In this document: one piece after another, positions 21,288-31,036 of the stretch
Layout: the number at the start of each line of letters is the position of its first letter
How positions within the stretch are numbered: the stretch's first letter is position 1
Assembly (NCBI GenBank): GCA_017139535.1
Contig: WOUO01000001.1
Span: 1,054,001 to 1,118,000, forward strand
Length of the DNA stretch: 64,000 bases
From: Trichocladium uniseriatum
Taxonomy: Eukaryota > Ascomycota > Sordariomycetes > Sordariales > Chaetomiaceae
Direction of reading: 5' to 3'
The notes under the pieces: generated by a model
The model's database searches: none
Told to the model about the DNA's origin: nothing
Seen by the model: the letters and a program-made list of their open reading frames with translations, nothing else
Program-made: the position numbers and the translations under genes

Positions 21288-22279
21288 TCAAACAAGCGGC
21301 TGCTTCTTCTTGATCCCTAATAGCGCACCGTAGTCCTTCTTCTTCTTGACCTGCCGCTTAAAACTCGGTGGTGGCGGCGGAGGCGGCATATCTGTCGATG
21401 GCGCAACAGAGGCAGGTTTCGAATCCGACGCCGCAGAACTCGACCCCGACCCTGACCCCTCCCCATTCACCACCCCATCCATCTCCCCCTCCCCGTCCTC
21501 CACCACCTCCTCCAACATCTCCTGACTCCTCGCAAACGCAAACGCCCTCCTCGCCGCCTCCGCATCCTCCTCCTCCTCCCTCCTCCTCGCCTCCTCCTCC
21601 GGCCTCACCACCCCCGCAACCACCCCCTCCAACCCGGCCCCCCCATCCTCCCGATTCGCCCTCTCCAACCTCGCATTCCGCGCCCGGATCTCATCCAACG
21701 CATCCGCCACCGCCATCTCCCTCTTCGCATCCGCCGTCTTAGCCTCCAACTCGGCCATCGCATTCCTCTCCTCCACCGTCTCCCCGGCCTCCTCCGCCAT
21801 CTCCCTCTCCAACCGATCCAGCCTCTGCTCATCCGTCTCCCCTTCATTCCCTCCTTCCAACCCCCTCTTCCACGGCTCCGTATTCCTTTTCGCACCCCGC
21901 TCTACAACATAATCCTGATTCTTGGGATCCGTCCGGAAAACAATCTCGGCCGAGCACCGCGTGCAGCGGATGTAGAACCGGAAGAGCTGGATTCCCAAGT
22001 ATTTCTCGCCCTGCGGGGTTTCTTTGCGCGCGTTGAACTTGCGCCCGCGGTACATGTACTCGCCGCAGGCGACGCAGCGGAGGGAGAAGGGTGCCATGAG
22101 GCGGACGGTCTGGACTTTGGGGCCTGCGGCGGCGGCGCCCTTGAGCTTGCGGGCGCGCCCGACGAGGGAGGGGTCGAAGTCGGGGGGGTAGTATTTGCTT
22201 TGGGGTTGGTTAGTGGTGGTTTGTTTGGATGGGGAAAGGAGGGAGGAGGGACGTACGTAAGGACTTTGCGTTCGGACAT
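21288..22279 (-). CDS. YJU2: Pre-mRNA splicing factor YJU2/CWC16
   Basis: Exon 1 (22257-22279, only 23 nt) and exon 2 (21288-22197), around a 59-nt intron, encode 310 residues. The splice restores the family's N-terminus, MSERKVLTKYYPPDFDP, which the unspliced frame loses. Two CxxC pairs (Cys49/Cys52 and Cys86/Cys89) in the contexts RCVACGEYMY and RCTRC form the zinc-binding CWC16 core together with the conserved KYLGIQLFRF strand. A long Glu/Arg/Ala-rich coiled-coil (about 115-230) and a Ser-rich, proline-tract tail follow, ending in a Lys-rich segment with a GIKKK motif. By family knowledge YJU2 acts in the Prp19-associated phase of splicing and promotes the first catalytic step in the nucleus. 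The coiled-coil portion gives a strongly polypyrimidine + strand, which explains the Pro-rich antisense frame there. Confidence 0.93.
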
Positions 22280-22609
22280 GGTGGCGGTTTGGGATTAAGG
22301 GTTCGGGGTAGGAGTACGATTCGGGTTTGTTGTCGGGTGCGCGGTAATGGCACGATAATGGCAGGAGTCGGTTTGGTGATGGAGGTTCGAGGTTGCGCGC
22401 AAGTTGGATGTTGATGGGAAAGTCGGTGATAACGGATAAGGAATCGCGTTCAGTGGCGGAAGTTTGGACAACGTTTGAAAACGTAGGTTAGTGAGGGTTA
22501 GGGTTAGAGTAATCATAGTTGTTGCCCCTTTCCATCAACAAACAAGGACGGATAGAGAGCACGTGTACTGCAACTTAACCATCGGAACATTCTATTCATA
22601 TCAAAATAG
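22280..22609. promoter_or_regulatory. YJU2 promoter region / GCP5 3' end
   Basis: 330 bp between two tandem minus-strand genes. It must contain the YJU2 promoter and the GCP5 terminator. It includes a telomere-like TTAGGG box at 22495-22506 (listed separately). Confidence 0.5.
22495..22506. promoter_or_regulatory. Telomere-repeat-like box (GGGTTAGGGTTA)
   Basis: Two uninterrupted GGGTTA units, flanked by near-matches (GGTTAGTG before, GAG after), sit about 216 bp upstream of the YJU2 ATG. Such boxes in other fungi can bind TTAGGG-binding Myb-type general regulators; binding here is inference. Confidence 0.45.
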
Positions 22610-25336
22610 CTACCTAAAACTCACAACGCTCTCGCGAATCCCCACCTCCAACATCTCCGCCAACAAATCCCATTTCGCCGCCGCCTCGTCCCGGCTAGCC
22701 CTTGCCGCACCCCTGAGTCCCCCAGCAACAAAGCGCAAGTGCCGTTCAAACTCTGCATGCATATCCCTCAAAACCACCGTATACGGCTTCCCCATATCAT
22801 CCACAGCCCCCTTCTTCCCCTCCCCCCTCCCTAAACCCCCCTCCCCATCCTCATCCTCCTCCTCATCGTCCTCATCCCTTCTCCTTCTCGTCGACACCCC
22901 AAACAGCATTCTCCCGCCCCCCTTAAATGGTGATTTCCCCGCCCCTTTAAACGGCGATCTCAAAGGCGACGCCGCCACCTCCACCAACCTCTCCACCTCC
23001 CTCTCCTCCTCCTCCCGCCTCGCCCTCTCCCTGCGCTGCACGTCCTCGAGTCGCACCGCCAGGTCCAACACGTCGAGCACACACTCGCGGATCGGCTGCA
23101 GCCTTGACCCTTGGCACGACTCGCTCGCGACGCGGGCGATGAACGCCGCGTGCGCGGCCACCATGTCGTCGACGTCGGCGGCGTCGCGGAGGGAGGTGGT
23201 CAGTTTGAGGGTGTTGGGGGTGAGGACGAGGGTGGTGAGGTAGGTGAGGAGGGTGGTGCAGAACCAGAGGAGTTTTGTGCGCAGGAGGTGGTAAGGCGGG
23301 GTGATTTGGTTGTTGGTGGTGCGGAAGGTGGGGAATGGGTGCTGGAGGAGGGAGGTGGCGCGGCGGGTTTGGAGGAGGAAGGTGAAGAGGGTTTGGTAGC
23401 TTTGGATGGCGTCTTCCGGGACCACAATTTGCACAGGCCAGCTGAGACGGTAGTGGAGGTGGATTGCCGGGAGGCTGAGGCGGACTGAGGTCCGCGCGGC
23501 GACGGCACTGGGCGCGAGGCCGCGCTGGTCGATGTCGGCCGATAGTCGGTGGTCGTCAACGCAGGCCGAGAAGGCTTCCTGGGCGATCTCGGTGAGCGTG
23601 AAGCGGTCTTTCCAGCTGCTGCTGAAGGTGTCGAGGTGTCGGAAGATGGATGAGGCAAAGACATCGGACCTGGCGCCGTCCGCCATCAGATAGATGTGTT
23701 GCAGCGTGTCCAGTTCCTGAGACAGGCCGTAGGAGGTGAAGAGCAGCTCACGGAGTGTGGCGGCGGCTGTGTGGTGTTTACTCTGGATCCATGATTGGAA
23801 CGCAGCGTTGAATAGCTCGCTGAAGGGCGCGAACTCGAGGTTGTCCGGGCACACGGTGGCAAAGTCCATGGTTGGCTCGGTGTTGGCGCGGTAGTTCCTG
23901 ATTGGCCCGTGCTGCTTCATGTGCTTCAGAACAATAATGCTTTTGCCTGCAGTAAAGATGCGGTTGATGGTAGGGTTGAGGAAACGGGGCGCGTGGAGGC
24001 TGCCGTCGGGAGTCCGCAGGAGGTTGAACTGGCTCTTCCAGATCTGGGGCAACGGGAGCTTTGTCGGCGACTCGGAGACGAAGAAGGTCCGGTCTCCGGG
24101 CACGAGCTTCCCTTCTTCCATCCAGAGCCGGATGGGCCTCAGGTAGACCCGGAAGCAGTCAAAGAAGATGGTGCCCAGCAGTCGGAACGTCGCGCGCTGT
24201 CCTTGCAGCTGGGCTAACCCGAGTGCGTCATACAGTAGTTCGAGGTAGCGGAAGGCATGGGTGTTTCGTTCCTCTTGAACCTGACGCACAATGTCTGACA
24301 GGACATACAACGGTGATAAAGTTGGCTCCAACTCTCCCAACACCCCTATGAGACTGACGACGGCGTCCTCATTTATGGCAACGAGCCGGCTTTGAATCAA
24401 GGACAATTCCCGGTCAAAGGACCGCAGGGCCTGCTGTACCGAGTCCTGGAAAACTTGAAGCAATGGCGATTGCTCTTTCGTCGTGGAAAACCCACGGAGA
24501 GGGGCGAGCTTCCGGCCGCATTCGGCCAACGAGGTTGTGAGAGCCTTGTACGAGTCCCACGAGACACCCCGCAACTGGTATTTTGTGGCTGGGTTATATT
24601 TGGCGTCAAACAAGGTCGTTTCGAGGCCCGCTAGCATGAAGAGAGCCTCGCGAAGCAACTGGAGGGTTGAGATGGGGATTTTCTTGGCCCGTCCCTCCCC
24701 GTCCACCGCCGAACCATGTCTCCATGACTGGGCGTCTTCGATTTGCTTCAACAACTCGGCCCCCTGCGATGCTGTGGCTAAGTCCTGTGCGGAGCGCTGG
24801 TACCTGTCTTCAGCCGAAGACGCAGTGGTGAGCGATTCGAGGGAAGCCACCGACTCGGCGTCGGCTTCTTCGGCATCGCTGGACTCGGGAGAGTATTGGT
24901 TGACACGCCAAATGTCCCTTTCCTGCTTCCAGCCGTCTTCTCTGGCAATGTCCTTCCAGGTCAACGGGGGTGGGGAGTCCTCTTCTGGCTGGAGGAGAAG
25001 GTCCAGGTCGCTAAGTTTAGATTTCTGCGCCGGCTGATCAGAAAGCTCGAGGAGCAAATGCAGAATCTCGGGTGTGCAGTGACTGTGGTGCGGTTCGAGG
25101 GCGTCCAACCGCTGGCGTAGCGCATCTCCGAGGGCATCTCGACCAATAATGTGGAAACGCTCGTCCAGTCCGTTGAGGCGGTCTTCAATGTCGAACTGGT
25201 TCGTGCGAGTAAAGGTGTGATGGCGGACAGTCCGCAAAACAAACTCGCGGTACTCATCTCGCCTCTCATTTTTTTCGGGGATGATGGCAGCAACTAGGTC
25301 GTTGGCCAACGCTCCGAGACGCGCGAGGTGTGCCAT
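22610..25336 (-). CDS. Gamma-tubulin complex component 5-like protein (GCP5)
   Basis: A single exon encodes 908 residues from the ATG at 25336, which lies in an excellent context (CACCATGG). The frame stays open 23 codons further upstream but without another ATG. The N-terminal region carries the GCP5-type TWKDI segment (about residue 125). The GRIP1 region follows in the middle: a LQLLREALFMLAGLET helix, the WMEEGKLVPGD-like block common to all GCPs, and a KSIIVLKHM segment. The C-terminal gamma-tubulin-binding GRIP2 half shows the conserved LSWPVQIVVPEDAIQSYQ block and ends with an Asp-Met-His...FE..L helix. A Glu/Arg-rich plus Pro/Gly insertion (about 770-850) interrupts GRIP2. Assignment to GCP5 rather than GCP4 or 6 rests on the N-terminus and is moderately sure. 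It acts at microtubule-organising centres in the gamma-tubulin ring complex. Confidence 0.85.
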   Translation of the reverse strand: MAHLARLGALANDLVAAIIPEKNERRDEYREFVLRTVRHHTFTRTNQFDIEDRLNGLDERFHIIGRDALGDALRQRLDALEPHHSHCTPEILHLLLELSDQPAQKSKLSDLDLLLQPEEDSPPPLTWKDIAREDGWKQERDIWRVNQYSPESSDAEEADAESVASLESLTTASSAEDRYQRSAQDLATASQGAELLKQIEDAQSWRHGSAVDGEGRAKKIPISTLQLLREALFMLAGLETTLFDAKYNPATKYQLRGVSWDSYKALTTSLAECGRKLAPLRGFSTTKEQSPLLQVFQDSVQQALRSFDRELSLIQSRLVAINEDAVVSLIGVLGELEPTLSPLYVLSDIVRQVQEERNTHAFRYLELLYDALGLAQLQGQRATFRLLGTIFFDCFRVYLRPIRLWMEEGKLVPGDRTFFVSESPTKLPLPQIWKSQFNLLRTPDGSLHAPRFLNPTINRIFTAGKSIIVLKHMKQHGPIRNYRANTEPTMDFATVCPDNLEFAPFSELFNAAFQSWIQSKHHTAAATLRELLFTSYGLSQELDTLQHIYLMADGARSDVFASSIFRHLDTFSSSWKDRFTLTEIAQEAFSACVDDHRLSADIDQRGLAPSAVAARTSVRLSLPAIHLHYRLSWPVQIVVPEDAIQSYQTLFTFLLQTRRATSLLQHPFPTFRTTNNQITPPYHLLRTKLLWFCTTLLTYLTTLVLTPNTLKLTTSLRDAADVDDMVAAHAAFIARVASESCQGSRLQPIRECVLDVLDLAVRLEDVQRRERARREEEEREVERLVEVAASPLRSPFKGAGKSPFKGGGRMLFGVSTRRRRDEDDEEEDEDGEGGLGRGEGKKGAVDDMGKPYTVVLRDMHAEFERHLRFVAGGLRGAARASRDEAAAKWDLLAEMLEVGIRESVVSFR

Positions 25337-26041
25337 GGTGGTGGCCGCAATGAGCTGCGCATTCTGGGGAAGTGTTAGTGCAGTGAATGAATGCAATGGA
25401 CGCACTCAATGAAATGTAAACCACTATACGCGTTCACGCGTTCTTGGCGCGTCAGGGCATCGCCAAAAGTGATTTACGTAGGGAGGTAATTTGTATTCGC
25501 AGCGCGAGGACAGAAATAAAGTCCGTCTTTAAGCCAAATGAATACAGACCACCGACAGGTAGCAGATGTTGGGTTTATTTTCGTACACAAACAGAGTTGG
25601 ACGACGTATCGGTACGGATTACGAATTTTACGAAGGAAACCTTGAAACGTTGAGACACAAGCCAAATTTGAAACCCATCAATCAGGTGCGTGCCAAGATC
25701 CGAGGCACGGTTGTTTGTGAGACCCCGGCTTCAGATGACATCAAGCGCGCCCCTTTTTGCGCATCAAATTCCCGAATTTTTAGAGTTGCGGCGCGGTAAA
25801 CCCCACTGCCGCCCGGTTGACAGATAATTGCCCTGTATCCATATCCGCGCCTTATCTCACGCGCAGCACCAGATTCAAGATTCGAAGGACGCGCCCAATC
25901 CGCAGGCTACCACACCGCACCCACTTCCGTAAATGAGGAAGTTTGCCTAATCGCAAACGTCATCATTGGACGCCGGCCGATCCATGCTGGCTGGGACCAA
26001 ACCGACGGGATCGAACGTCCGCCGCCCGACCGATTCCCACC
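25337..26041. promoter_or_regulatory. Divergent promoter region, GCP5 / KTR mannosyltransferase
   Basis: 705 bp between two divergent start codons. No other coding frame is convincing. Promoters of both genes must be here; I cannot mark individual sites. Confidence 0.5.
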
Positions 26042-27390
26042 ATGGCTATCGCACGCCCCGTGAGGGCCCTGGCCCTGACGGCCGCTGTGATGTGGTGTTT
26101 CTTCATCTGGCAGCTCTTCAGGCCGACATCCACATCCCTCAGCCTGTCCGACAGTCTTTTAACGAGAGAACGAGATCCCAACCTAGATCGTGAGCACACA
26201 GAACACCGTCTGCTCTTCGACATGCGCTGACAAGCACCAAGCTACGTTCGAGCCTGAGGGCATCCTGCGATACGCGTCAGATGAATATGCGCCGGGCCCC
26301 GAAGGCAAGGCGCGCATCAATGCCACGCTGCTGGCCCTCGTCCGGAACGAGGAGCTGGACGGCATGCTGCAGGCCATGGAAGATCTCGAGCGGACCTGGA
26401 ACCACAAGTTCAACTACCCCTGGACCTTTTTCAACGACGTCCCCTTTACAGAAGAGTTCAAGACGAAGACACGGGCGCTCACGAAGGCAGAGTGCAAGTA
26501 TGGTACGGACACCCGAGAATACGCGCGCTGGATCTAAGAGACAAGGCTGACGGGAGCAGAACTGATTCCCACGGAGCACTGGGAGGTGCCATCGTGGATC
26601 AACGACGACCTCTTCAAGGAGTCGACCAAGATCCTCAAGGAGCAGGACGTGCAGTACGCCGACATGGTATCGTACCACCAAATGTGCCGCTGGAACAGCG
26701 GCCTCTTCTACAAGCACCCGGCGTTGGCCAACACACAGTACTACTGGCGCGTCGAGCCCAACGTGCACTTCTTCTGCGACATCGACTACGACGTCTTCCG
26801 CTACATGCAGGACAACAACAAGACGTACGGCTTCACCATCAACCTGTACGACTCGCCCCAATCCATCCCCACGCTGTGGCCCGAGACGGAAAAGTTCATC
26901 GCCGAGCACCCTGAGCACGTCCACGAGCACAACGCCATGAACTGGCTGACCGACGCCGTGCGTCGCCCGGACCACAACAAAAAGGCCAACGGCTACTCGA
27001 CCTGCCACTTCTGGAGCAACTTTGAGATTGCCGACATGACCTTTTGGCGGAGCAAGGCCTACGAGGACTACTTCAACCACCTCGACCGTGCGGGTGGCTT
27101 CTTTTACGAGCGCTGGGGCGATGCGCCAGTTCACAGTATCGCCCTGGGGCTGTTTGAGGACTCGAGGCGCATTCACTGGTGGGTCCCCCCTGGATTTCCT
27201 CAAAACCATGCCGATCACTGACATCAGTCACAGGTTCCGTGATATTGGATACCAGCACATCCCCTTCTTCAACTGCCCCAACTCGCCCAAGTGCAAGGGC
27301 TGCGTGACGGGCCGCTTCACCGATGGCGAGGCCTGGCTGCATCGGGAGGACTGCCGGCCGAACTGGTTCAAGTATGTCGGCATGGACTAA
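26042..27390 (+). CDS. Alpha-1,2-mannosyltransferase, KRE2/KTR family (GT15), Ktr4-like
   Basis: Four exons (26042-26189, 26242-26502, 26560-27178, 27234-27390) with three introns of 52, 57 and 55 nt encode 394 residues. Residues about 7-25 form a single N-terminal membrane anchor, as in type II Golgi enzymes, with a short stem. The GT15 catalytic domain is complete: RINATLLALVRNEEL, NYPWTFFNDVPFTEEFK, the YWRVEPNVHFFCDIDYDVFRYM block (about 200-220), STCHFWSNFEIADM, then GGFFYERWGDAPVHSIAL, and a Cys-containing C-terminus. These enzymes add alpha-1,2-linked mannose to O- and N-glycans in the Golgi lumen. Similarity to the Ktr4 branch is my impression; Kre2/Mnt1 subtype assignment would need a tree. 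Each splice restores a conserved segment (PTFEPEG, YELIP, HWFRDIGY), which supports the intron calls. Confidence 0.93.
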
Positions 27391-27669
27391 AAAGCGTTTT
27401 GCTTGTCCTTGACAGGTTTCTGTGTACATTGTTACTGTCGTGCAGCAGGTTTTGGAGTAGCACATGGAATATGGGAGCACAAAGGGTGTCCGGCGCAGTT
27501 GGTATCTTTTTGGTAATATAGATGGGTAATGACGAAGCCCCGGAAAAGGGCCACGGTCCGGTTGGGTTAGGTAATGAACTGGGACCTGCAGGTCTGGGTT
27601 ATGTTTCCCAAGTTTATCGTCCAAGTCCGGGTGTTTTGATATACCAGTTCCTCCTTAACGTCGGAGCGT
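27391..27669. other. Convergent spacer, KTR / WDR83-like
   Basis: 279 bp hold the two 3' ends. No other feature is seen. Confidence 0.5.
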
Positions 27670-29015
27670 TCAACTCTCTCCAAACACCGTGACAACACCC
27701 GAGGTGCCACCCACACAAAACTGGTCCCCGAAACCCCCATCCTTCCATGCAATGCAGCTCACCACATTCTTGCGCTCCTTTTCCTTCCCGTCCCTCCCAA
27801 CAACCTTCTTCCGGTTCTCACTCCCGCCATTCCCCCACGGAACCGGCACCGTAGCAACCAGCTTCCCCGTCAACAAATCCCACGCCCACACCTTCCCCTC
27901 CTCCACGCTCCCTCCCCCTCCTCCCTCACCACTCATCTCGTCCCCAACCACCACAAACCTCTCCCCTCCCCCAAACACACTCTGCACCCTCAACTCCTCA
28001 TTCCGCCACTTTTCATCCCCATACGTCCTCAAACACTTCCCATCCCCGCGATCCATCAACCTCACCTTACTATCCAACGTCCCCACCAACACCGTCCTCC
28101 CATCCCTCGCCAAACAAACACTCGTCACGCTCGCAGGAAACACATCCGTCACGCACCTCCCCATCCGCACATCATACCCCCTCACCCGGCCATCCACACT
28201 CCCCGCCACCACCTCCGCCCCACACACCGCCAGCGAACTCACCGCGTCCCGCGCCTCACTCAGAACCTGCACCGCCTTCGCGCTACTATTACTCCTCGTG
28301 TCCCACAACCGGACGGTACAGTCCAACCCCCCCGAAACAACCAGACTGTCCTCTGCCCCGGCAAAACAGACAGCGTTGACGCGCCCGGAGTGGGAGTGCG
28401 CGGTCGAGGCGGAGCCGAAGCGGCGGACGGTCTGGGCGGTGGCGACGTCCCAGAGGAGGACGGCGCGGTCGCCGCCGGCCGAGGCGAAGTGGGCGTTGGA
28501 GGAGGAGACGGCGAGAGAGAGGACGGCGTAGCCGTGGGAGGTGTAGGTTTGGATTGGGTTGGCGGTGGGGATGGGACCTGAGGGGGAAGGGGTGGTGGAG
28601 GAGGGGTTGTACAGGCGGATGGCGCGGTCTGAGGAGCCGGTGAGGATGTAAGTGCCGGGGGAGGCGGAGTAGGTGACTGCGTGGATGGGGCCTGGGAAGG
28701 GGGGTTAGTGGCTTGTTTGGTTTGGTTTAGGGGTGGTAGGGGGGGGGATAAGGAAAGGGGGGGTAGGGGCCGCCCCTATTTTGGTGTTGACTGCTACACT
28801 AGCTTGGCAGGTCTGATGGCCCAGCAGCTTAGTGGCTTTGAGTGAAGCACCAGTTGTGAGAAGCGCCAGCATCACCACAGCCAGTGAATGACAAAGCCCA
28901 GACACCACCATCAGTGATGCAGGAGCATGAAAAAGGAACTGAAAGAGAACCTACCATTGGACCCAACCAGCTGGGCCACCGAGCGCGTGGGGAATTTTGG
29001 CGCGCGCTGAACCAT
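27670..29015 (-). CDS. WD40-repeat protein of the WDR83/MORG1 type
   Basis: Exon 1 (28955-29015) and exon 2 (27670-28691), split by a 263-nt intron, encode 360 residues. The splice joins LVGSNG to PIHAVTYSA, giving a first WD blade typical of WDR83. Repeats then read TGSSDRAIRLYN, SAGGDRAVLLWD, SGGLDCTVRLWDTR, AGSVDGRVRGYD, VGTLDSKVRLMD, a larger blade with an inserted Gly/Glu loop, and a last FCVGGTSGVVTVF blade: seven in all. In animals WDR83/MORG1 scaffolds ERK signalling and is also found with the spliceosome; the fungal role is not settled, so I give only the family. The intron is the longest of the window's ordinary genes and could hide a small extra exon. The first half of the coding strand is C-rich; after about 28,320 it turns G-rich. 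Confidence 0.85.
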
Positions 29016-31036
29016 GGCCGCCAACCACCAAATCAGATTACTACTTCGTATTCCGTCTCCTTTACTCGTCGATGAGCATGCGCATGCGTTTTCAACCCCG
29101 CAAATAGCCGTCCATCGTCATGCCCCAGCCCGGCGTATGAGCTGCGCCGCAACACCAACACACTGACACCCACGCCTCGGTTTTGCGTGGCAGCGCCTGC
29201 GCACTAGACGCGCCCGAGTGCTTGGGGCTGACCTCGCTCCTTCGTGCAAGATGCGGGATGCAAGGTAAAAGATGGGTGGGCAGCTTCTCAAACCAGAAAG
29301 CCTGTACTCCGCAGTGTTGGCTAAGAACGAAGAGGGTGCTGTTCCGCTGTCGATGAGATGAGCCGCGGCGAGAATGATTCCAGTTCTTCACGTGCTAGAA
29401 TAAAGCCGAAGCTATTTTTGCCCCTTCGCTTTTGTCGCCCGAAAAAAAGTAAGAATCCCTCAGTTAGACCGAGTTAGGAGGTCAGACGCCGTTGCAATTG
29501 AAGCGAGAGCGAACCAAAACGCGGTTAGATCAGATCTGCCATCCCCATTGCTACACCCACCCCACTAGCCATTCAGCCAGATCTTCCCGAAACACCCTAC
29601 CTAAAAAGGCATCCTTCTAGAAGCCTGTCAGTCACCGACGCCAAGAGCTTCAACGTTGCATCCCAACAACCCCTGGGGCCCGCCGCAACTTGCGAGACTC
29701 CGCGAGTGTCTGGACTAAAAAGCAACAAAGTTGCCCCTGCGCCGTTGGGCCGCCGACAGCACCACGTGCGATTGCATCTCGGACCAATCGCCACCCCTCC
29801 CATCAATCAATAAAACCGCAAGCTTTTCCCCGTCTGGCCCATCCGCCGAGATGAGGCACAGTACGAGGAGTTGCACAAGTCCCTTGCTGCACGTGGCTTG
29901 GCTGGCCTAGGGGTGTTGGGGGACTCGGTGCTCCGTACCCGTATTGTTGCGTGGCACAGACAAAGTCTCCGGTGAGTGATGGGGTGGAACGAGAAACGTT
30001 GAAAGTGTATGCTTGAAAGCTGCCAAAGCAGCCAAAAGTAGATAACAGATATAGAATGATGTATACAGCATCAGAAATAAATGGTACGAACAACAAGAGG
30101 GGGCGACCCAAACCGCCAACGCCCCCCTCTCTCCCTCTCCCCCTGCCCATTTTGACCCGCCCGTGCAAAGCCAAAACAAAACCAACCAACGCCGATATGC
30201 CATGATGCTTGCAGAGCCAACCCGCCCGCTGGGAATACAGAGAATATGTAGACAAGAACAAAACCAAAAAAAATGAACAAAAACGAGAAAACCGCCCATC
30301 CAACCCTACACCTGGCCACAATATTCCTCCTGTTATATCCGGAAGTGGCCATCCATATCGTCATGCCTGAGTCGACTTGCTGGCGTATGCAACGCTGTCG
30401 TGTCCGTTACTGCTCGTGCCGTGATTGTAGACGCAACCCATCGCCCTCGGAAACCTCGCGTCCAGACCGTCGGCAGTCGGCCACCTACTGCCGCAAGTCC
30501 CCCTCTTGCTTCGGCTCCCCTTGTGACGCTCCCGATGGTCCGTGTGCAGTTTATTCCCTTGTCCTCCAAGATGTTGCCCAGGTGAATCGACGCGAACCGC
30601 AGGGCGACGAGGAGGAGGAGGAATTCATAACCCTCAAGTCGTGATATCGTAATGGCGTAGACGTCGGCCAAGCCAAATTTGCGGCGGCTGTTTGTGGCGG
30701 GAAATCCGGTACAAGAATGCGACGGTCCTGATACCATAGGGCTGTCACCTACATCAGGCGTTGCATACTCCTAGCCCTGCTCCTTGCTATGCCTCGAAAG
30801 GAGTGAGGCATCGGCGCACCTCGACCCGCCCCTGAGCTCCCCAAATCCGTGTGGATGTCGCATACTCAGCCGCATAGCGCCCCGTCAGCGCGTACTCATA
30901 CGCAAAGTCCCAAACCCTGTCTTACAACAGGGCAGCGTCGTCAGAGTGAATACTATACACGAGTGTCATGTCTCCTAGTGATTATTTGTTAGCATCGATC
31001 TGAAATCATCCTGGTCACGAACTAAAGGTCGGGCAC
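29016..31036. other. Intergenic region between the WDR83-like gene and the Zn2Cys6 gene
   Basis: 2.0 kb. It includes the WDR83-like promoter and the Zn2Cys6 gene's 3' region. Frames near 29800-30650 on both strands are mutual shadows with no domain. An alternative last exon of the Zn2Cys6 gene may end near 30948 (see findings). Confidence 0.5.

Noticed and set aside
21368..21742. Very Pro-rich open frame opposite YJU2
   Set aside because: It is the antisense of the Glu/Arg-rich coiled coil of YJU2; polypyrimidine sequence yields Pro/Ser codons in that frame.
22491..22510. TTAGGG units as a sign of a chromosome end or fusion site
   Set aside because: There are only about two full units, with intact core genes on both sides; a promoter box or chance is simpler.
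25995..26020. Minus-strand GTTCGATCCC, resembling a tRNA B box
   Set aside because: The stem does not pair and the sequence lies just before the KTR start codon; no cloverleaf can be drawn.
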